Source of the DNA: Oligosphaeraceae bacterium
GTDB lineage: Bacteria > Verrucomicrobiota > Lentisphaeria > Oligosphaerales > Oligosphaeraceae
Length of the DNA stretch: 7,810 nucleotides
Direction of reading: 5' to 3'
NCBI GenBank assembly: GCA_012515455.1
Contig: JAAYYJ010000182.1
Location: forward strand, 1-7,810
The position numbers were made by a program, and so were the translations under genes. Below the pieces are notes generated by a model that worked only from the letters and a program-made list of their open reading frames with translations, ran no database searches and had not been told where the DNA came from. Positions 1-4,950 of the stretch are shown piece after piece. The stretch's first letter is position 1. Each line of letters opens with the position of its first letter.

Positions 1-88
1 GATTCATCAGACCGACGCAGAGCCGGATGGTGGGTAAAGCAGCGCAGCCGGTGGTTACCAGGCAGAAAAAACCTCTGGCAAGGCAACC

Positions 89-122
89 TGGCGCTTGGAC
101 AGAGCAAATTGGCGCTTGGACA
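89..122. repeat. Two 13-bp direct repeats spaced 21 bp
   Basis: TGGCGCTTGGACA occurs exactly at 89-101 and again at 110-122. The 21-bp period is two helical turns, so both copies lie on the same face of the DNA, as expected for paired sites of a DNA-binding regulator. The exact repeat is seen; the regulatory role is inferred. Confidence 0.6.
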
Positions 123-128
123 CGGAAC

Positions 129-146
129 CAGGATGCGCGCATCCTG
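129..146. promoter_or_regulatory. 18-bp perfect palindrome, candidate operator
   Basis: CAGGATGCGCGCATCCTG is its own reverse complement over 18 bp. With almost no loop it suits a dimeric DNA-binding protein better than an RNA hairpin, although a 7-bp stem with a CGCG loop is possible. It begins 7 bp after the second direct repeat and lies about 195 bp upstream of the start of the GH39-like gene. No T-run follows, so it is not a terminator. Confidence 0.45.
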
Positions 147-267
147 CTGCCCACGACCACACGCCCGCAAAATTGCTGCTGCACCGGAGGAGAACAAATA
201 CCGCTCCCGCTGACCTGACATATTGCCCTGACAGCAGAACGCAAGAAACATTAGCACTGCACAGGGC

Positions 268-295
268 TTGCTTTTCTGCGCCTCAGGTTTAGATT
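268..295 (+). promoter_or_regulatory. Weak sigma70-like promoter candidate
   Basis: TTGCTT (268-273) and TAGATT (290-295) are separated by 16 bp at the start of the AT-rich stretch before the GH39-like gene. The -35 matches the consensus at 3 of 6 bases and the -10 at 4 of 6. A start of transcription near 302 would give a leader of roughly 38 nt. The position is sensible, but the match is weak and the promoter preferences of this organism are unknown. Confidence 0.2.
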
Positions 296-328
296 ATTTT
301 TTGACTTTATTTCAGGCCTTTTGATATC

Positions 329-334
329 GGGAGA
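329..334 (+). promoter_or_regulatory. Ribosome binding site of the GH39-like gene
   Basis: GGGAGA contains GGAG at 330-333, six nucleotides before the ATG at 340. It supports that ATG over the in-frame ATG at 358, which has no comparable purine-rich sequence at the right distance. Confidence 0.65.
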
Positions 335-339
335 AGCTA

Positions 340-1686
340 ATGCGAATTGAAGACAGTATGGCGCCGGTTCTGACTCTTGACCGCGACAGGGTACTCGGCC
401 GCATCAAGGCCATTAACGGCGGCTGCCTGGCTCCCCCTTTGCGCGGGCGCCTTGATCTGGCGAGCGATTTTCAGGCTTTGAATCTTCCGGTCACCCGGCT
501 GCATGATGCGCCCCTGGAGAATGCCGGGTACCGTCTGGTGGACGTCAATCTGATTTTCCCGTTCTGGCATTTGGACAGCAACGATCCGCGCAACTATTAC
601 TTCCGGGACACGGATTATTATATTAAGCGCTGCCTGGACTTGGGGACCGGCATCAATTATCGCCTGGGGACCTCAATCGAGCAGAACAATCTGGGCCAGC
701 TGCTCTACGCGCTGCCACCGGAGGACCAGGACAAATGGATCGACGTCTGCGAGCACATCATCGCCCATTACACCGAAGGCTGGGGTGACGGCTTCCACTT
801 CGATATTCAGTACTGGACCATCTACTGCGAACCGGATTTGAATATGGGCTGGCCGCCGCCGCTGACCCACGATGACTTCTGCCAGTTCTATATCAAGGTC
901 AGCAGCAGACTGAAAAAACGCTTCCCGCAGCTGAAATTCGGCGGACCGGGACACGGGCGCCTGGACATCGACCCGGAGGGCAAGAATGCCCGCTTCCTGC
1001 GGGCCTGCGCGGCTGCCGGTGCGCCGCTTGATTTCTACGCCTGGAACAGCTACGCGATGAGCATAGAATACATGCGCCGGCAGGTTGATTTTGCCCGCCA
1101 GCTGGTCAATGACTGCGGTTATCCCGGGGCGGAGATACATCTGAGCGAATGGCATTATATACCCAGCGCCTTCGGGACTTGCCCCCCGGAACGGCAGGAA
1201 CGGTATTTCGACTACACCATGAAGCATCTTGAGGCCGCGGCGTACATCAGCGGCGTACTGACTGTCCTGCAGGATACCGCTCTGGATATGGCCAACTACT
1301 ATACGGTTACTGCCACCAGTTTCGGACTCTTCACTACCCGCAGGGTGAAGACCAAGAGCTACTATGCCATGAAGGCCTTCGGCGAAATCATCCGTTACCC
1401 TGAGCGGCTGGCCATCAGCTCCGACAGCGATGTCTATGCCTTGGCCGGACGCAATGGCGCGGGCGAAATCGCAGTCCTGCTGACCGTGCTCAGAATGTCC
1501 GGAGGCGATATCACTCTGCAGCTGGACGGCGCCGTGGGCGAAGTCAGGCATTACAGCATTGATGAGGACAACGATTTGACGGAAATCCCGCTGTCCCGCA
1601 TTGAGCCCGGTAAAATCGTCCTCAAGATCAATTCCAAACCCTCAGTGCAGCTGCTCAAGATTGCTCCCGGCGGAAAGCTGCAGTAA
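340..1686 (+). CDS. Cytoplasmic GH39-like (clan GH-A) glycoside hydrolase
   Basis: The 448-residue product looks like a family 39-type glycosidase. These are retaining enzymes with a (beta/alpha)8 barrel and a C-terminal beta-sandwich; known members cleave beta-xylosides or alpha-iduronides. The candidate acid/base is E164 in YWTIYCEPDL, which aligns by pattern with the family's YWEVWNEPDL-like segment. The candidate nucleophile is E270 in EIHLSEWHY. Residues 1-350 would form the barrel and about 355-445 the small beta domain, which ends in short hydrophobic beta-strand-like segments (KIVLKI, VQLLKI). There is no signal peptide or membrane segment, so it probably acts on imported oligosaccharides. 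The Asn that normally precedes the acid/base Glu is Cys here (C163), which is unusual and could change specificity or activity. The gene stands alone: 816 bp of spacer separate it from kamA. The substrate cannot be told from the sequence, and the family assignment rests on motif pattern only. Confidence 0.72.
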   Translation: MRIEDSMAPVLTLDRDRVLGRIKAINGGCLAPPLRGRLDLASDFQALNLPVTRLHDAPLENAGYRLVDVNLIFPFWHLDSNDPRNYYFRDTDYYIKRCLDLGTGINYRLGTSIEQNNLGQLLYALPPEDQDKWIDVCEHIIAHYTEGWGDGFHFDIQYWTIYCEPDLNMGWPPPLTHDDFCQFYIKVSSRLKKRFPQLKFGGPGHGRLDIDPEGKNARFLRACAAAGAPLDFYAWNSYAMSIEYMRRQVDFARQLVNDCGYPGAEIHLSEWHYIPSAFGTCPPERQERYFDYTMKHLEAAAYISGVLTVLQDTALDMANYYTVTATSFGLFTTRRVKTKSYYAMKAFGEIIRYPERLAISSDSDVYALAGRNGAGEIAVLLTVLRMSGGDITLQLDGAVGEVRHYSIDEDNDLTEIPLSRIEPGKIVLKINSKPSVQLLKIAPGGKLQ

Positions 1687-1690
1687 TATC

Positions 1691-1707
1691 GCTCCAGGGC
1701 CTGGAGC
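1691..1707. terminator. Inverted repeat just after the GH39-like gene, possible terminator
   Basis: GCTCCAGG-G-CCTGGAGC has perfect 8-bp arms and begins 5 bp after the TAA stop. The position suits a transcription end or mRNA 3'-stabilising hairpin. No T-run follows, so a classical intrinsic terminator is not supported. The left arm with its preceding C (CGCTCCAGG, 1690-1698) recurs at 1723-1731. Confidence 0.35.
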
Positions 1708-1872
1708 AGGACATTGACATACCGCTCCAGGCGCAGGAACAGCCTCTCCCGCCAGAGATCTGCTGCCGGGGTACAATCGCCGCCCCCAGCGGGCTGCTGC
1801 TGCCCCGGAGTGGCATTCCGAGCTTGCTCCTTTGCCACCGCCTCTGGCAGTACTGTTCCGGCAAGATAATCG

Positions 1873-1902
1873 CGGCCGCCGGAAAGGGAAATCCGGCGGT
1901 CG
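1873..1902. repeat. Strong GC-rich hairpin with a purine loop
   Basis: CCGCCGGA (1876-1883) pairs perfectly with TCCGGCGG (1892-1899) around the loop AAGGGAAA. In RNA the stem extends to 11 pairs (1873-1883 with 1892-1902), including one G-U. No T-run follows on either strand, so it is not an intrinsic terminator. It could be part of a structured RNA, a protein-binding dyad or a remnant of a repeat element. Confidence 0.5.
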
Positions 1903-1957
1903 GTGTCCGTTCGCGGCAGGGGGAAAAAGTCAGAGCTAAGGCACACCCTCGGCAGGC

Positions 1958-1983
1958 CCCCAAAAACAATGCATTTTTTGGGG
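1958..1983. promoter_or_regulatory. CCCCAAAAA/TTTTTGGGG dyad at the edge of the AT-rich zone
   Basis: Perfect 9-bp arms, CCCCAAAAA at 1958-1966 and TTTTTGGGG at 1975-1983, flank an 8-nt spacer (CAATGCAT). It sits at the GC-to-AT transition that opens the probable promoter zone of the kamA unit, so an operator is the first guess. The stem ends in G and C pairs with no T-run directly after it, so a classical terminator is less likely. Confidence 0.4.
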
Positions 1984-2000
1984 AATTGGCGCATTTTTTT
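1971..2000. repeat. Two GCATTTTTT direct repeats spaced 20 bp
   Basis: GCATTTTTT occurs at 1971-1979 and 1991-1999. The first copy overlaps the loop and right arm of the CCCCAAAAA dyad. T-runs at this spacing may bend the DNA, as in many promoter upstream regions. The function is inferred. Confidence 0.4.
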
Positions 2001-2055
2001 ATTTGCTTTTATGAGCAGCGATAATAAATTAATGATATTGATATTTTGATACCTG
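1984..2055 (+). promoter_or_regulatory. AT-rich probable promoter zone for the kamA unit
   Basis: This stretch is strikingly AT-rich against GC-rich surroundings. It contains promoter-like hexamers: TTGGCG (1986-1991), GATAAT (2020-2025), TAAATT (2025-2030) and TTGATA twice (2038-2043 and 2046-2051). No pair has both good matches and 16-18 bp spacing; the best is TTGCTT (2003-2008) with TAAATT (2025-2030) at 16 bp. I call a promoter zone, not a specific promoter. The two TTGATA copies, 8 bp apart, might also be protein-binding half sites. Confidence 0.35.
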
Positions 2056-2072
2056 ACTGCAAGCTTGGTTCA

Positions 2073-2118
2073 AGGAGTCTCTCAATCAGCTCCTGCTGAG
2101 GCGCGAAACCGTGCCTCA
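2073..2118 (+). promoter_or_regulatory. Two adjacent hairpins in the putative kamA leader
   Basis: The first hairpin pairs AGGAG (2073-2077) with CTCCT (2090-2094). The second pairs TGAGGCGCG (2097-2105) with CGTGCCTCA (2110-2118) around an AAAC tetraloop: nine pairs with one G-U. They lie just downstream of the AT-rich promoter zone and so would be near the 5' end of a kamA transcript. No T-run follows, so they look more like a structured leader or stability element than a terminator. I checked for lysine-riboswitch (L-box) landmarks and did not recognise them. Confidence 0.4.
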
Positions 2119-2493
2119 TCCTCGTATTTGTGCGGGGCGGTTACTATTTTTTGCTTTAACCTTGACCTGGGCATTTATTCCTTTTGCTGCTGTTGGCCAC
2201 AACGGTGAAACAATTTCTACCATCCGCAGCCGTGCCGATGCTCTGCAACCCCCACCCGGATACTCCCAGGAAGGGATTGCATCTCAGCGGATGCGGTGTC
2301 CCTGGTTCTGATGGCTTCCGTCTGCCGCCGCCTGAGCCGGCAGGCAGTCCCGTGTCGCGCCTTCTTTTCCGCTGCGGCAACCGCCCAAGCGGCATCAGCC
2401 AGCTTGGCGCTCCCCCAGGTTTTCCCTTGCTCAGAGCTGTTTTTCCGGCTGTGCGAGTGCGCAGCAGCACCGTCCCACCCCCCATCAACACCC

Positions 2494-2498
2494 AGGGA
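2494..2498 (+). promoter_or_regulatory. Ribosome binding site of kamA
   Basis: AGGGA stands four nucleotides before the ATG at 2503. This decides the start: the frame is open back to a GTG at 2296, but the extra 69 residues are Cys/Ala/Ser/Pro-rich, unlike any KamA N-terminus, and have no such site before them. Confidence 0.6.
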
Positions 2499-2502
2499 AA
2501 CA

Positions 2503-3792
2503 ATGCATAACACCATCATTCTGCCATCTTCAGCAACCGCTGACCTGACCGAACAGCAGTCAGACGAACCTCCGCTCTTACTATCTCAAAATCGTTTTGC
2601 CGCCAGCATCCGCTTGAGCGGGCTCAAAACCTCTGCCGCCAGAAGCGCTTTCAACGTCATCAGCGACGCCAGCCGGGCCTACAAGCAGCAGCATTTTCCC
2701 GGTGTCAGCGATGCACAATGGAACGACTGGCATTGGCAAATCAAGAATCGCATTCAAAGCGGTGCGCAATTCCAGCAGCACTGCCAGATCAGTGCCGATG
2801 AAGCCCAGGCCCTGCAGTTAGGGCGGAACGGCTTCCCGTTTGCCATCACACCCTATTATTTAAGTCTGATTTCTCCTGATGATCCTCTGGATCCGCTGCG
2901 TCTGGCCGTAGTTCCCTCCACTCTCGAATATGAACTCGCTGAAGATGAGAAACTCGATCCCCTGGATGAGGAAGGCAGCAGCCCGGTCCCGGGCTTGGTG
3001 CATCGCTATCCCAACCGGGTATTGCTCCTGGCCACCGATTTCTGTTCGGTCTGCTGCCGGTACTGCACCCGCTCGCGCCTGATTGGTCGGGTGCACCGGG
3101 AGAACTGCCGTCACAACTGGTCGGCCGCCATTGAGTACATCGAGCAGCATCCCGAGATTGAGGATGTGCTGATTTCCGGTGGTGATCCCCTAACTCTGCC
3201 GCTGGCGCCTCTGGAGAATCTGCTCTCCCGCCTGCGCCGGATTGAGCATCTGAAGATCATCCGCATTGGCAGCAAGGTCCCGGCAGTTCTGCCGCAGCGC
3301 ATCACTCCCACTCTGGTGAATATGCTGCGGAAATATCACCCGTTGTTTATCAGCCTGCATTTCACTCATCCCCGCGAGCTCACGCCGGAGACCGGCGAGG
3401 CCTGCCGGCTGCTGGCCAATGCCGGCATCCCCCTGGGCAGTCAGACGGTGCTGCTGAAAGGCATCAACGACAATGTGGAGACGATGCGAAAGCTGATGAT
3501 GGGCCTGCTGGCGTTCCGGGTCCGCCCCTACTACCTCTATCAATGTGACCCGATCCGGGGCTCGAAGCACTTCCGCACCCCGATCCAGACCGGCTTGGAT
3601 ATCATTCATGGACTGCGGGGATTCATCTCCGGATACGCCATTCCGCACTATATCATCGATGCTCCTGGAGGGGGCGGCAAAATTCCCCTGATACCTGATT
3701 ACACCCGCGGCTATGAGGGGCAGGACCTGATGCTGGAAAATTATGCCGGCAAGACCTACCGGTATCCCGACTGCGGGAGATCGCAATGCTGA
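2503..3792 (+). CDS. kamA: Lysine 2,3-aminomutase-like radical SAM enzyme (KamA family)
   Basis: The 429-residue product should interconvert L-lysine and L-beta-lysine using a [4Fe-4S] cluster, S-adenosylmethionine and pyridoxal phosphate. Family landmarks are clear: WNDWHWQIKNRI near the N-terminus, ITPYYLSLI, SPVPGLVHRYPNRVLLL, the cluster motif C181-x3-C185-x2-C188, SGGDP at 225-229, and the PLP lysine K393 in DAPGGGGK. The two acidic residues that hold the substrate epsilon-amino group in the Clostridium enzyme (D293, D330) match D349 (QCDPIRGSKHFRTP) and D386, so lysine is the likely substrate rather than glutamate. The protein stops soon after a YRYPD segment and lacks the Cys-rich zinc-binding tail of the Clostridium enzyme. 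It is longer than EpmB (about 340 residues), which acts on EF-P. Its last codons contain the ribosome binding site of the next gene and overlap it by 7 bp, so the two proteins are probably made together. Confidence 0.88.
   Translation: MHNTIILPSSATADLTEQQSDEPPLLLSQNRFAASIRLSGLKTSAARSAFNVISDASRAYKQQHFPGVSDAQWNDWHWQIKNRIQSGAQFQQHCQISADEAQALQLGRNGFPFAITPYYLSLISPDDPLDPLRLAVVPSTLEYELAEDEKLDPLDEEGSSPVPGLVHRYPNRVLLLATDFCSVCCRYCTRSRLIGRVHRENCRHNWSAAIEYIEQHPEIEDVLISGGDPLTLPLAPLENLLSRLRRIEHLKIIRIGSKVPAVLPQRITPTLVNMLRKYHPLFISLHFTHPRELTPETGEACRLLANAGIPLGSQTVLLKGINDNVETMRKLMMGLLAFRVRPYYLYQCDPIRGSKHFRTPIQTGLDIIHGLRGFISGYAIPHYIIDAPGGGGKIPLIPDYTRGYEGQDLMLENYAGKTYRYPDCGRSQC
3776..3779 (+). promoter_or_regulatory. 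Ribosome binding site of the ATP-grasp gene inside kamA
   Basis: GGAG lies six nucleotides before the ATG at 3786, inside the last codons of kamA (CGRSQC). With the ATGCTGA overlap, this indicates translational coupling of the two genes. Confidence 0.65.
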
Positions 3793-4802
3793 TCGGCATG
3801 ACTTATGATTTGCGCAGCGAGTACCTGGCCCGGGGCTTCACCCCGGAGCAGGTCGTAGAATTCGACTGCGAGGAGACCATCGCTGCCATTGCGAATGCCC
3901 TGGCTGCCAACGGCCACACAGTGGTACGCATCGGCAGTCTGCCGGCGTTGATGCAGCGCCTGCTCAATCACGAACGCTGGGACCTGGTCTTCAACATCGC
4001 CGAGGGTATCGGCGGCGGGGCCCGGGAAGCGCAGATTCCCGCATTGCTGGATGCCTACGCCATACCGTATACCTTCTCACCGGCGGAAATCCTGGCCCTG
4101 GCCCTCGACAAGGCGCTGACCAAGAGCGTCATGCGGGCCCACGCAGTACCGACTGCCGATTTTGTCCTGATCCGGCGACTGGCGGATTGCGCGGCCGTCG
4201 GACTGGCTTTCCCGCTCTTTGCCAAGCCGGTAGCCGAGGGCACCAGCCGCGGCATTACCGGTAAATCACTGCTGCACGACCAGCGGGAACTCATGGCATA
4301 CTGCACCGAGTACCTGTCCCGATTGCAGCAACCGGTGCTGGTGGAGACATACCTGAGCGGACGGGAATTCACGGTCGGGATGCTGGGCACTGGTCCGCAG
4401 GCAGAAGTGCTGGGGGTGCTGGAGGTCTGCTTCACGGAGCAGGCGGAGCAGCAGGGTTATACGTACGACAACAAGCAACTCTATGAGGGTCGGGTCTATT
4501 ACCGGGTGGTGGATGAGCCTGGAGTGGCCGCGGTAGCGCGGCAGGCCTGGTCGGCGTTGCATTGTTGCGATGCCGGCCGGGTTGACATCAGGATGGATGC
4601 GCAGGGACGCCCGTTTTTTCTGGAAGTTAACCCGCTGGCCGGTCTCAATCCCCGCTATTCTGACCTGTGCATCCTCTGCGGTCTGCTGCATTTGTCTTAC
4701 GACTGGCTGATCGGCAAGATTGTTAATTCCGCCTGGCAGCGCTATCAGGAGCGCGGACCGGCTTGGACTCTGCTGCAGGCGACCCAGGTCGCATCAGCAT
4801 AG
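3786..4802 (+). CDS. ATP-grasp ligase resembling D-Ala-D-Ala ligase, coupled to KamA
   Basis: The 338-residue product has the ATP-grasp layout of D-alanine-D-alanine ligase: DLVFNIAEG (66-74), EAQIPALLDAYAIPYTFS (81-98), LALDKALTK (105-113), the ATP-binding FPLFAKPVAEGTSRGI (142-157) with K147 and a Gly/Ser-rich loop, LVETYLSGREFTVGMLG (185-201), and the Mg-binding GRVDIRMDAQGRPFFLEVNP (264-283) with D267, E280 and N282. These enzymes activate a carboxylate as an acyl-phosphate and join it to an amine. The N-terminus (MTYDLRSEYLARGF) lacks the GGxSxEREVS loop whose Glu binds the first D-Ala in true Ddl proteins, so the substrate is probably different. Overlap with kamA suggests that beta-lysine, or something made from it, is used here. 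Automatic annotation would likely call it ddl; I do not, and a peptidoglycan role is not supported. No signal peptide; cytoplasmic. Confidence 0.8.
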   Translation: MLIGMTYDLRSEYLARGFTPEQVVEFDCEETIAAIANALAANGHTVVRIGSLPALMQRLLNHERWDLVFNIAEGIGGGAREAQIPALLDAYAIPYTFSPAEILALALDKALTKSVMRAHAVPTADFVLIRRLADCAAVGLAFPLFAKPVAEGTSRGITGKSLLHDQRELMAYCTEYLSRLQQPVLVETYLSGREFTVGMLGTGPQAEVLGVLEVCFTEQAEQQGYTYDNKQLYEGRVYYRVVDEPGVAAVARQAWSALHCCDAGRVDIRMDAQGRPFFLEVNPLAGLNPRYSDLCILCGLLHLSYDWLIGKIVNSAWQRYQERGPAWTLLQATQVASA

Positions 4803-4887
4803 CCGCGGGGTTATACTGGGCGGCGGCGTATTGCGGGTGCATTCTGCAGCCGGTTGCAAAACTGGTCAGCGGCAGTATTTTATAGAC

Positions 4888-4914
4888 TGACGCAGATTAC
4901 GCCACGCTGCGTCA
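4888..4914. promoter_or_regulatory. 8-bp inverted repeat, candidate operator or leader hairpin
   Basis: TGACGCAG (4888-4895) and CTGCGTCA (4907-4914) are perfect inverted copies around 11 nt. It lies just downstream of the -10-like hexamers and upstream of the ribosome binding site, where a repressor site or a 5'-leader hairpin would be expected. No T-run follows, so it is not an intrinsic terminator. Confidence 0.4.
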
Positions 4915-4938
4915 TCCTGGCCGAAGACAATATTCCTC

Positions 4939-4944
4939 AAGAGG
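4939..4944 (+). promoter_or_regulatory. Ribosome binding site of the DUF4838 gene
   Basis: AAGAGG is six nucleotides before the ATG at 4951. The frame has a stop at 4888-4890 and no other ATG between, so this start is well fixed; a signal peptide follows directly. Confidence 0.65.
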
Positions 4945-4950
4945 TCCCTG

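Larger units (their letters stand above)
1..339. other. Non-coding region upstream of the GH39-like gene
   Basis: No convincing gene is visible here. Short open frames exist on the + strand (frame 1 is open from base 1 to a TGA at 211-213, frame 3 runs to about 218), but their translations are rich in Arg, Cys, Pro and Trp and match no family I know. A tail of an upstream gene ending at the TAA at 35-37 (frame 2) is possible but cannot be shown. The region carries a 13-bp direct repeat, an 18-bp palindrome and an AT-rich stretch at about 288-325 just before the gene, so it is best read as the regulatory region of the downstream gene. Confidence 0.6.
1687..2502. other. 816-bp spacer rich in inverted repeats
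   Basis: No protein gene is supported. Open frames on both strands here are Pro/Arg/Ser/Cys-rich, overlap one another and lack ribosome binding sites. The first part (1687-1956) is GC-rich with strong dyads. The middle (about 1958-2055) is AT-rich with runs of T and TTGATA-like motifs and probably holds the promoter of the kamA unit. It is followed by two adjacent hairpins (2073-2118), then about 380 bp up to the kamA start with no structure I can define. If transcription starts in the AT-rich zone, kamA has a leader of more than 400 nt, which would leave room for control at the RNA level. Confidence 0.55.
4803..4950. promoter_or_regulatory. Spacer with weak promoter candidate before the DUF4838 gene
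   Basis: This 148-bp gap has no T-run hairpin that would end the kamA unit, so read-through into the next gene is possible. A weak promoter candidate is TTGCAA (4854-4859) with TATTTT (4876-4881), 16 bp apart; TATAGA at 4881-4886 is another -10-like hexamer. An inverted repeat follows at 4888-4914. Confidence 0.3.

Noticed and set aside
27..292. Small + strand frames at the window start
   Set aside because: Overlapping frames with low-complexity, Arg/Pro/Cys-rich products, no ribosome binding site and no recognisable motif.
673..1551. 292-codon frame on the - strand inside the GH39-like gene
   Set aside because: The + strand frame carries the glycosidase catalytic motifs and a ribosome binding site; the reverse frame has neither.
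1551..1994. 147-codon frame on the - strand across the end of the GH39-like gene and the spacer
   Set aside because: No ribosome binding site precedes its start, its 3' part is antisense to a clear gene, it spans several inverted repeats, and the protein matches no family I recognise.
2055..2095. tRNA-like GGTTCAAGGAG segment
   Set aside because: It resembles a T-loop, but no matching T stem, anticodon arm or acceptor stem is present around it.
2040..2120. Lysine riboswitch (L-box) before kamA
   Set aside because: Suggested by gene function and the adjacent hairpins, but I could not find the conserved L-box core segments or its five-helix layout.
2296..2502. N-terminal extension of KamA from a GTG at 2296 (69 extra residues)
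   Set aside because: The extra stretch is Cys/Ala/Ser/Pro-rich, unlike any KamA N-terminus, and has no ribosome binding site, while AGGGA precedes the ATG at 2503.
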